DNA of 30,222 nucleotides, taken from NCBI GenBank assembly GCA_023432855.1, contig JAEZEZ010000101.1:1-30222 (forward strand), read 5' to 3'. Below the pieces are notes generated by a model. The model was not told where the DNA came from and made no database searches. It saw nothing but the letters and a program-made list of their open reading frames with translations. Source of the stretch: Pseudomonadota bacterium (GTDB lineage Bacteria > Pseudomonadota > Alphaproteobacteria > Caulobacterales > Caulobacteraceae). The translations under genes and the position numbers were made by a program. Of this stretch, positions 14,001-21,096 are shown piece by piece; position 1 is the stretch's first letter; every line of letters starts with the position of its first letter.

Positions 14001-15482
14001 ATGTCCCTCTCTCGCAGATCACTTCTGACCGGCGTCGGGGCGCTCGCCGCGGCCGCCGTGATCACCCCCGAACAGGCGTTCGCCGCAGCGGCAAACAGCG
14101 GCGACTGGACGATCGCCTTCGAGGACGTGGAGAAGGACATCGAGCCGGCGGCCATGCGGCTCGTCCACGGCCGTCCTCCCGCGGGCCTGAGGGGTGTCCT
14201 CTACCGGAACGGCCCGGCGAAATTCCGGCGCCCCGGCGGTTCCGCCACTCACTGGTTCGACGGCGACGGCATGGTTCGGCGTTTCGCCATCGAGGATGGC
14301 CGGGCGGTGCTTTCCGCCCGCTTCGCCGACACGCCCAAGCGGCGCGTCGAAAGCGAAGCCGGAGCCATGCTTATCGGCGGCTTCGGCACGCCGGCCGCCC
14401 CGCGCGCCCGCGTCATGAGCAACGATGACGCGAATGCGGCGAACACGTCGGTCCTGGCGCGCGGGGGCAAGCTGTGGGCTCTCTGGGAAGGCGGCTCAGC
14501 CTGGGCGATGGATCCGGCCAGCCTGGAGAGCCTGGGGCCGGTCACCCTGCGGCCCGACCTGAAGGCCATGCCCTTCTCGGCTCACCCCCGCTACGAGCCG
14601 GACGGCCGCGTGTGGAACTTCGGACTGTGGGGCAAGCGCGCGATCATCTGGCGCCTTTCACCCACGGCGGAACTGGAAGCGGCCGAGGTGCTGGACCTGG
14701 ACCGCGCGAGCTACTTCCACGATTTCACCGCGACCGAACGGCACATCATCCTCGTGCTCCAGCCATGGGTGCGCGAGGGAAACGGCGCCTCCTACGCTGA
14801 AAGCCTGCGCTGGCGGCCCGAACTGGGCACGCGGGTGCTTGTGCTGGACAAGGCCGATCTGACCCAACGGCGCGTCTTCGAACTTCCGGCCTTCTCCTAT
14901 TTCCACCTCGGCGACGCCTGGGAAGAGCGAGACGGGACCATCCGATTCGACGTCTGTGCGTACCAGAACCCGGAGTTCGGACTGGAAGGCGCCCGCGGGC
15001 TTCTGCTCGGCAAGCTCGACCGGTCTCCTCCGGGGGTGCTGGCGCAGATCGCGCTCGGACCCGATGGCGCCGGCCGATATGCCCCCAGCAGCGCCGTGGC
15101 GGAGTTTCCCAAGAGCGACCCGCGCTTCGCGGGCCGCCCACGGTCCCTGACCTTCCACGTCGGCGGTGAGCGGGACAGGACGGGGCTCACTCCCCTGTCG
15201 AACATCCTCGCCTCGACCAACCTCCGAACGGGGGTCATGGACGCCCATGACTTTGGTCTGCGCCACCTGGTCGAGGAGCCGATCTTCGTGCCCCGGCCCG
15301 GTTCGGACCGGGAGGGCGACGGATGGCTGCTGGCGACCAGCATCAACCTGGACGCCAAAGCCACCGATCTGCATGTGCTCGACGCCAGCCGGATTTCGGC
15401 CGGGCCGCTCGCCACCTGGCGCGCGCCGACCGTCATGCCGGCCACCTTCCACGGCGCCTTCGTGCAGGGGGGAGCGAAATGA
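14001..15482 (+). CDS. Carotenoid oxygenase family protein with Tat-like signal
   Basis: This 493-residue enzyme belongs to the RPE65/carotenoid cleavage dioxygenase family, non-heme Fe(II) enzymes that split polyene or stilbene double bonds with O2. The four iron ligands are visible: H195 (SAHPRYEP), H240 (YFHDF), H302 (FHLGDAWEE) and H484 (TFHGAF). The N terminus MSLSRRSLLTGVGALAAAAV with AFA-A shortly after looks like a twin-arginine export signal, unusual because many family members are cytosolic. Export would suit a metal enzyme folded before transport. The substrate could be a carotenoid, apocarotenoid or lignostilbene. The stop overlaps the next gene by 4 bases (ATGA). Confidence 0.85.
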   Translation: MSLSRRSLLTGVGALAAAAVITPEQAFAAAANSGDWTIAFEDVEKDIEPAAMRLVHGRPPAGLRGVLYRNGPAKFRRPGGSATHWFDGDGMVRRFAIEDGRAVLSARFADTPKRRVESEAGAMLIGGFGTPAAPRARVMSNDDANAANTSVLARGGKLWALWEGGSAWAMDPASLESLGPVTLRPDLKAMPFSAHPRYEPDGRVWNFGLWGKRAIIWRLSPTAELEAAEVLDLDRASYFHDFTATERHIILVLQPWVREGNGASYAESLRWRPELGTRVLVLDKADLTQRRVFELPAFSYFHLGDAWEERDGTIRFDVCAYQNPEFGLEGARGLLLGKLDRSPPGVLAQIALGPDGAGRYAPSSAVAEFPKSDPRFAGRPRSLTFHVGGERDRTGLTPLSNILASTNLRTGVMDAHDFGLRHLVEEPIFVPRPGSDREGDGWLLATSINLDAKATDLHVLDASRISAGPLATWRAPTVMPATFHGAFVQGGAK

Positions 15483-16018
15483 CCGAGTACGCAGCCCTCC
15501 GGAGCGGCGGCAGGCCCTGGCGCACCCTCGCCGGCGTCGGCGCGACCCTGGCCCTGGTGACAGCGGCGATCGTCGCCTCGCCGGGGTCGATCCGCCCGGG
15601 CGAACTCGGCTTCGCGCCGCACGCCCCGGACTGGTCGGTGCTTGAACGCCAGAGCCTCGCCATCCAGGTCCACGTCGGCGCCGCCGCCGCGGCCTTTGTG
15701 CTCGGCCTCGTCCAGCTGCTCGGCCCCAAGGGAACCATGCCCCACCGGATCGTCGGCTGGAGTTGGGTGCTGGTGATGCTGACCGCTGCGATCAGCTCGA
15801 TCTTCATCCGCCAGCTGAACCACGGGATGTTCAGCTTCATCCACATCCTCACCGGCCTGGCGCTGGTGAGCCTGCCGATGCTGGTCTACGCGGCCAGAAA
15901 GGGTGACATCGCAGCACACCGGAAACACGCTACAGGGTTGTTCGCGGGCGCGGTGCTGCTGGCGGGCGCGCTGGCGTTCCTGCCCGGCCGGGTGATGTGG
16001 GAACTGGTCCTGGGGTAG
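15479..16018 (+). CDS. DUF2306 membrane protein (b)
   Basis: The 179-residue membrane protein has about four helices (17-33, 63-82, 94-110 and 119-138) plus a last one (153-170). Histidines typical of the DUF2306 group are H65 (QVHVGAAAA), H89 (PHRIVGW), H122 (FIHILTG) and H147/H150 (AAHRKHATG). It is translationally coupled to the carotenoid oxygenase gene by an ATGA overlap. The shared operon suggests that it serves the same process, perhaps as an electron-transfer or heme-containing membrane partner, but no activity is known. It is a distant relative of DUF2306(a), which lacks the AHRKH motif. Confidence 0.78.
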   Translation: MTEYAALRSGGRPWRTLAGVGATLALVTAAIVASPGSIRPGELGFAPHAPDWSVLERQSLAIQVHVGAAAAAFVLGLVQLLGPKGTMPHRIVGWSWVLVMLTAAISSIFIRQLNHGMFSFIHILTGLALVSLPMLVYAARKGDIAAHRKHATGLFAGAVLLAGALAFLPGRVMWELVLG

Positions 16019-16138
16019 GCGACCGCTCCGTCATCCCCGGCGCCGCGCAACGGCATCAAGGGGACCCGGGCCCCGTCGGCCGCTCCACGCGAGCAAGTCT
16101 GCCTTGGCCCCCGGTTCGCCTGCGGCGGACTGAAGCGC

Positions 16139-16858
16139 CTACGCCCGCGCGCACAGGGCCCTGAAGCCGGCCGAGGCGAACCTAGCCATCCTCTCGTAGG
16201 CCATCACGAGGTCGCCCGACCGGCACAGCCCGCCCGACAGCCGGTCCAGCCGCCCCGTCTCGCCGAGCGTCAGCGTCAGGGCGCCCGAGAGGTTGTGGTA
16301 GGCCCAGTAGAGATCCTCGTCCCGCGACCCAGGGATGGCCTTCCTCAGCAGCTCCACCAGGCGGTGGACGACGGGGTCGAAGTAGCGGGTCATGGTCTCG
16401 CCGCCCCACACGGGGTTGGCGTTGGCCTGGGCGACAAGCGCGAAATAGTGCTTCCAGCCCGGCCCGCCCTTTTCGGCCCACTCCAGCGTCGGCCGAAGGA
16501 ACGCCTCGATCACCCCCTCGGGCGTCATGGCGTCGCCCGCCTCGCGCTCATAGCGGTCGAGGGCCTCGAGCCGCTCCGAGTTGAGCACTTCGGCCCGCCT
16601 GAGGAACACGGCGTCGAACAGCCCGCGCTTGGCGCCGAAGTAGTAGTGCACGAGCGCCGTATCCACGCCGGCCTCGCGCGCCACCTCGCGGATCGTGACG
16701 CCGTAGAATCCGTGCTTCGAAAACAGGTCTTCGGCCACGTCGAGGATGGTTTCGCTGGCCGCCGCCGATTGCGCCCGTTTGGGTGGGCGGCCGCGCCTCG
16801 CCGGTGCGCGCCTGCGCTCGCCCGAAGCGGGGCTCGGCTTGGGGGTCTTGGCGGCCAC
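16139..16858 (-). CDS. TetR-family transcriptional regulator
   Basis: The 239-residue repressor has an Ala/Arg/Pro-rich N-terminal tail, a TetR DNA-binding domain (about 34-80: ETILDVAEDLFSKHGF, VTIREVAREAGV, ALVHYYFGAK) and a larger ligand-binding domain. The latter has the look of the CecR/DUF1956-like group, though this is tentative. The frame extends to an ATG at 16894, but that codon abuts the palindrome at 16895-16913 and has no ribosome-binding site. The GTG at 16858 has GGAG 8 bases upstream and is preferred. It is divergent from the TonB receptor gene and probably controls that gene and itself. Confidence 0.85.
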   Translation of the reverse strand: MAAKTPKPSPASGERRRAPARRGRPPKRAQSAAASETILDVAEDLFSKHGFYGVTIREVAREAGVDTALVHYYFGAKRGLFDAVFLRRAEVLNSERLEALDRYEREAGDAMTPEGVIEAFLRPTLEWAEKGGPGWKHYFALVAQANANPVWGGETMTRYFDPVVHRLVELLRKAIPGSRDEDLYWAYHNLSGALTLTLGETGRLDRLSGGLCRSGDLVMAYERMARFASAGFRALCARA

Positions 16859-16894
16859 GGTCTGCTCTCCGATCCGGTGCGTCAGCTTAGGCAT

Positions 16895-16913
16895 GTGTGA
16901 CCTGAAGTCACAC
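16895..16913. promoter_or_regulatory. 19-bp palindrome, candidate TetR operator
   Basis: GTGTGAC-CTGAA-GTCACAC has perfect 7-bp arms around a 5-base centre. It lies in the divergent region between the TetR gene and the TonB receptor gene, exactly where a TetR dimer would bind. CRP sites have TGTGA-N6-TCACA; here the spacer between these half-sites is 7, so a CRP/FNR-family protein is a less likely alternative. Confidence 0.6.
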
Positions 16914-16935
16914 TTTGCGAAATTCAGTTCCGCGC

Positions 16936-16969
16936 CTTGACTGTTCGTTTGACAGTTTCCCCGTCAAGG
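16936..16969. promoter_or_regulatory. Cluster of TTGAC half-sites upstream of the TonB receptor
   Basis: TTGAC occurs at 16938-16942 and 16949-16953 (11 bp apart, about one helical turn) and inverted at 16963-16967. CCTTGAC/GTCAAGG (16936-16942 and 16963-16969) form a 7-bp inverted repeat. One copy reads TTGACA and may be the -35 of the receptor gene. No convincing -10 follows, so promoter assignment is tentative. Confidence 0.3.
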
Positions 16970-17065
16970 CTCAGTTTCGCCAGAAATCATCGAACGCTGA
17001 ATTAAATGCGTTCTGTGGGTCGAGGACACGGACGCCGACAAGGGCGATCCCAGGGGAGAGAGACC

Positions 17066-19357
17066 ATGAAATCGGTTTGGAAGGCCTCGCTGCTGGCCAG
17101 CGTCGCGTTTGGCGTAATGGCGACCTCGGCCGTCGCACAGGACGAGCCGGTCGTCACCGGCGAAGCGGCGTCCGAAGTCGAGGGCATCGTGGTCACGGCG
17201 CGCCGGACCGAAGAGTCCCTGCAGCGCGTTCCCGGCGCCGTCTCGGCGTTCTCCGGCGTCGCGCTGGAAGAACAGGGCGTCAACGACATCACCGACATCG
17301 AGGGACAGGTTCCCAACCTGAACCTCGCCCAGGGCCGCGGTTCGTCGGACGCCACCAACATCTTCATCCGCGGCGTCGGACAGCCTGACGCCCTCCAGAC
17401 CTTCGACCCGGCGGTCGGCGTCTACATCGACGACGTCTACTACTCGCGCATCCGCGGCACCCAGTTCGAACTGCTGGATCTCGAACGTATCGAAGTGCTG
17501 CGCGGCCCGCAGGGGACCCTCTACGGCAAGAACACCATCGGCGGCGCCCTGAAGCTGGTCAGCCGCAAGCCGTCCGACGAGTTCCGCGCCATGGGCTCGC
17601 TGACCGTCGGCACCTACAACCAGATCGAAGCCCGCGCCTCGGTTTCCGGGCCCGTGGCCGACGGCCTCGCCGCCGGCCTCGCCGTGATGCACGCGCAGCG
17701 TGACGGATACGTCGAGGACCCGGTCACGAACGCCGAGTACAACGACCGCAACGTCACCGCCCTGCGCGGCCAGGTCGCCTGGGAACCCTCCGACAGCTTC
17801 CGGCTGGACCTGAGCGCCGACTATACGACCCAGGATACGGCCCTGACCGTCGGTCGGGCGGAAGCGCTGCTCTACCGCACCAACGTCCTGCCGATCTTCC
17901 TGCCCGCGGTGACCGTCCTGCAGCTCCCGCCCTCCGCTGGATCGGAGTACAATTTCCGCACCCGCACGACCCCCGGCCTGCCCAACAACATGGAGCTGGA
18001 GCACTGGGGCGCGTCGGCCGTGGCGACCTGGGACGTCAGCGACACCCTGACGATCAAGTCGATCACCGCCTACCGGGAACTCGACCACGACGACTTCATC
18101 GATATCGACGCCACCGAGTTCGAGCTGGGCGACGTCTTCGTGGGCGTCCGCCAGCGTCAGACGAGCCAGGAGTTCCAGCTCAACTGGGAAGCGGGCGACT
18201 GGACGGTCGTCAGCGGCCTCTACTGGCTGCGCGAGGAGATCCGCTCGCACCAGGAAGCCTACGCGGACGACCTGTTCACCATCCTGGACACGCCCGTCGG
18301 CTTCACGCGCTTCATCGACGATGACCTGCGCATGGACAGCATGGCGGCCTACATCAACGGCGTTTACCAGTGGACGGACGCGCTGCGGCTGACTCTGGGC
18401 GCCCGGATCACCCACGAAGAGAAGGACTACTTCCGGACCACGACCGTCGACTGGTCGAACGTACCGCTCGCCGTGGCCGCCTTCTTCCCGGACTCGACGT
18501 TCGCCTTCACCACGAACGACTCCTGGCGCGACTTCTCGCCGATGGCGTCGCTTGACTACCAGGTGAACGACGACGTGATGGTCTACGTTCGCGCCGCGAA
18601 GGGCTTCAAGTCCGGCGGCTTCAACGGCCGCGCGAACAACCCCGGCGAAGAAACCCCGTACGATCCGGAAACGGTCATCAGCTACGAAGCCGGCGTGAAG
18701 TCGCAGTGGTTCGACAACCGCGTGCGGGCCAACCTCGCCGTGTTCCACAACGACTACAGCGACTTCCAGGCCCGCATCTCGCAGTGCATCACCCAGCCGG
18801 GCTTCCCGGCCTGTCAGATCGAACTCACCGTTCTGAACGCGGGTGAAATGAACCTGTCGGGCGCCGAGCTCGAGCTGTTCGCGTCTCCCGTCGAGGGCCT
18901 GACCCTCGAAACCCAGATCGGCTACCTCGACGCCGAGTACGGCGAGTTCACCGACCTCCGCTTCCCGGGCGCCAGCCGCGCCTTCCAGACCCCCGCGTTC
19001 GCTCCGGAATGGACGCTGCGCTTCGCCGGCGCCTACGAGTTCGACCTCGGCGGCATGGGTGGGATCACGGTCGGCGCCGCGGCTCGCTACAAGTCGGAGC
19101 ACGCGCTGGCGGTCGACAACACCGACCTGGCCGGCAACGAGTTCGCCAGCATGTGGCAGGACGATTACTGGCTGTGGGACGCCCGGGTGGTCTGGGAGTC
19201 CAACGACGGCCGCTTCACGGCGGGCGTCTACGGCAAGAACCTCGGCGACGAAGTCTACAAGACCGACGCCCAGGAGTTCTCCTCCGTCGGCGGCATCCAG
19301 ACCGCCTACTACGGCGCCCCGCGCACGGTCAGCTTCACGGTCACGGCCCGCTACTGA
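17066..19357 (+). CDS. TonB-dependent outer-membrane receptor
   Basis: The 763-residue receptor starts with a Sec signal peptide (cleavage near AVAQ-DEP) followed by a TonB-box-like EGIVVTARR. The plug domain is typical (QRVPGAVSAFSG, FIRGVGQ, GVYIDDVYY, ERIEVLRGPQGTLYGKN). The long beta-barrel ends with an aromatic residue (FTVTARY), as outer-membrane proteins do. C574 and C583 could form an extracellular-loop disulfide. This plug style is common in sphingomonad and caulobacterial receptors for hydrophobic or aromatic compounds and other non-siderophore substrates; the ligand is not known. GGGGAGAGAG lies upstream of the ATG. Divergent TetR and downstream ligase and MFS genes suggest uptake of an organic acid or lipid. 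Confidence 0.93.
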   Translation: MKSVWKASLLASVAFGVMATSAVAQDEPVVTGEAASEVEGIVVTARRTEESLQRVPGAVSAFSGVALEEQGVNDITDIEGQVPNLNLAQGRGSSDATNIFIRGVGQPDALQTFDPAVGVYIDDVYYSRIRGTQFELLDLERIEVLRGPQGTLYGKNTIGGALKLVSRKPSDEFRAMGSLTVGTYNQIEARASVSGPVADGLAAGLAVMHAQRDGYVEDPVTNAEYNDRNVTALRGQVAWEPSDSFRLDLSADYTTQDTALTVGRAEALLYRTNVLPIFLPAVTVLQLPPSAGSEYNFRTRTTPGLPNNMELEHWGASAVATWDVSDTLTIKSITAYRELDHDDFIDIDATEFELGDVFVGVRQRQTSQEFQLNWEAGDWTVVSGLYWLREEIRSHQEAYADDLFTILDTPVGFTRFIDDDLRMDSMAAYINGVYQWTDALRLTLGARITHEEKDYFRTTTVDWSNVPLAVAAFFPDSTFAFTTNDSWRDFSPMASLDYQVNDDVMVYVRAAKGFKSGGFNGRANNPGEETPYDPETVISYEAGVKSQWFDNRVRANLAVFHNDYSDFQARISQCITQPGFPACQIELTVLNAGEMNLSGAELELFASPVEGLTLETQIGYLDAEYGEFTDLRFPGASRAFQTPAFAPEWTLRFAGAYEFDLGGMGGITVGAAARYKSEHALAVDNTDLAGNEFASMWQDDYWLWDARVVWESNDGRFTAGVYGKNLGDEVYKTDAQEFSSVGGIQTAYYGAPRTVSFTVTARY

Positions 19358-19378
19358 TCGATCGACGCTCGAAACCAG

Positions 19379-19407
19379 GCCCCCGGCGGAGACGCCGGGG
19401 GCTTTTT
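19379..19407 (+). terminator. Rho-independent terminator after the TonB receptor
   Basis: A perfect 9-bp G+C stem (GCCCCCGGC with GCCGGGGGC, 19379-19387 and 19394-19402) encloses a 6-base loop and is followed at once by TTTTT. It begins 22 bases after the receptor stop codon. The convergent ligase gene ends at 19415, so both transcripts meet here, but the T-run serves the plus strand. Confidence 0.88.
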
Positions 19408-19414
19408 CGTATGA

Positions 19415-20941
19415 TCAGTCGAGGGGCGCGAGGCCTTCGCGAAGCTGGCGCTTCAGCACCTTTCCCGTCGCATTGCGGGGCAGATGGCCGACAAGCCTGA
19501 CCTCGGCGACGCGCTGGAAGCGGGCCACCCGCGCGTTGAGCCAGGCCTTCAACTCTTCGCCGGTCACGGCGTGCTCGCCGCGGAGAACGACGAAGGCCAC
19601 CGGCGTCTCGCCCCACCGCCGGCTGGGGGCGCCGACCACCGCACACTCAGCCACCGCCGGGTGTGCGTAGAGTTCGGCCTCCATGTCGGCCGGATAGACG
19701 TTCTGGCCTCCGGACAGGATCATGTCCTTCTTGCGGTCCACCAGATAGAGGAACCCCTCCTCGTCGAGCCTGCCGATGTCGCCGCTGCGGAGCCAGGGCG
19801 ATCCGGCCTCGTCGACCCACGTCGCCTCGGCGGTGGCTTCCGGGCGGTTCCAGTATCCGTCCATCGCGTAGCGGCTGCGGCCGACGATTTCGCCGGCCTC
19901 ACCGGGCGGCACCGGCCGGTCTTCCGCGTCCAGAATGCGCAGGTCACAACCAGGCGTAGGCTTGCCCACTGACGTCAGCCTCCCCGGCGCGTCCTCCGGA
20001 TCGAGGGTCGTGATCACTCCCTCGGTCGAACCGTAGAGTTCGATCAGCTTGCCGCCGAGCTTCTCCAGCAAGGCCGATTTCGCGCCGGCCGGCAGGGGCG
20101 ATCCGCAGCACATGACCGCCTCCAGCGACGCGTGACTTGCGGGATCGGTGGGCCACTGGTCGAGCAGGCGCTGGTACATCACCGGCACCATGGACGTGTG
20201 GGTGACACTGCGCTCGCGAGCGAGTTCGAAGAAGCGCGCTGGATCGAATGCGGGCTCCAGGATCAGCCGCCCGCCAACCAGATAACTGCACAGCATGCCG
20301 ACCCAGCTGATGTTCGAGTGCAGCCCGACCATGAGCAGCGTTCGGCAGCCGCTGCGGTAGCGCAGGGCGAGGGCGAGATCCTGGGCCCAGAAAGTTCGCT
20401 GCGCGTAGGTGTGGGCGATCCCCTTCGGCAGGCCGGTGGTGCCCGAGGAGTAGATAAGGTTGCAGACCCAGTCAGGCTGGATCCGCACGCCCGGGTCGTC
20501 GCTGACCTGGGCGTCGCGCCAGGCTTCATAACCCTCGCCCGCGACCAGAACGCCGCCGGCCGTGAAGCCTGCGCCGGGCAGTCGATCCCGATGCTCGGGC
20601 GTCAGGAACACGGCTTGGGCCCCGGCGTCGACGACCATCGCCGCCAGACTGTCATCGGTGCAGCCGGGATTCAGCGGCACAGCCGTCATCCCGGCGCGCA
20701 TCAACCCGACGAGGACTTCGACCGTGGCCATGCGATTGGACATGAGCACCGCGACCCTGTCTCCGGGCCCGAGCCCGAGTGCGGCAAGGCCATGGGCCAC
20801 CTGGTTCGATCGCGCGATCAGACCGGCCCAGTCGAGGCTCCCGGACGTGTCCTCCACGGCGATCTCGGAAGCGCGCCACCGGCCATGGAGGCCGAGCACC
20901 TCGGGCAGCAGAGGCGACCGGTTACGGAACGCGTCAGCCAT
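19415..20941 (-). CDS. AMP-forming acyl-CoA ligase
   Basis: The 508-residue ANL-superfamily enzyme activates a carboxylic acid with ATP and joins it to CoA. The ATP-binding loop YSSGTTGLPKG lies at 164-174, YGSTEG and SGDIGR follow, then DRKKDMILSGGQNVYP at the hinge, and K494 in NATGKVLK is the catalytic lysine of the adenylation step. Substrate (fatty, aromatic or terpenoid/steroid side-chain acid) is not readable. Of three possible starts, the ATG at 20941 is preceded by GGAGGAGAGAC and chosen. It is divergent from the MFS transporter gene and convergent with the TonB receptor. Confidence 0.92.
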   Translation of the reverse strand: MADAFRNRSPLLPEVLGLHGRWRASEIAVEDTSGSLDWAGLIARSNQVAHGLAALGLGPGDRVAVLMSNRMATVEVLVGLMRAGMTAVPLNPGCTDDSLAAMVVDAGAQAVFLTPEHRDRLPGAGFTAGGVLVAGEGYEAWRDAQVSDDPGVRIQPDWVCNLIYSSGTTGLPKGIAHTYAQRTFWAQDLALALRYRSGCRTLLMVGLHSNISWVGMLCSYLVGGRLILEPAFDPARFFELARERSVTHTSMVPVMYQRLLDQWPTDPASHASLEAVMCCGSPLPAGAKSALLEKLGGKLIELYGSTEGVITTLDPEDAPGRLTSVGKPTPGCDLRILDAEDRPVPPGEAGEIVGRSRYAMDGYWNRPEATAEATWVDEAGSPWLRSGDIGRLDEEGFLYLVDRKKDMILSGGQNVYPADMEAELYAHPAVAECAVVGAPSRRWGETPVAFVVLRGEHAVTGEELKAWLNARVARFQRVAEVRLVGHLPRNATGKVLKRQLREGLAPLD

Positions 20942-20956
20942 GTCTCTCCTCCGAGT

Positions 20957-20972
20957 TTCATCCATTGATGAA
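20957..20972. promoter_or_regulatory. Palindrome between ligase and MFS genes
   Basis: TTCATC-CATT-GATGAA has perfect 6-bp arms and lies 15 bases upstream of the ligase start in the 155-bp divergent region. It sits in an A/T-rich pocket where a promoter would be expected. Its sequence is unrelated to the TetR palindrome at 16895-16913, so a different regulator may act here if it is a true operator. Confidence 0.4.
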
Positions 20973-21096
20973 TTTTTTGGAGAGGAATTCAACCCTGGCG
21001 CTTTCCATTGTCCCACGGGCGGTTGCGTGGCTTTCGGACGCGTGCCATCAACGTTTCGAGCGTCGCCGCAAGAGCGCGTTCCGGAGGGAAGCCAGC

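Noticed and set aside
16895..16913. CRP/FNR binding site
   Set aside because: The TGTGA and TCACA halves are 7 bases apart rather than 6, and the full 7-bp arms next to a TetR gene fit a TetR operator better.
16964..19102. 712-codon open frame antisense to the TonB receptor
   Set aside because: The composition is that of a shadow frame; the receptor on the plus strand has signal peptide, plug and barrel motifs.
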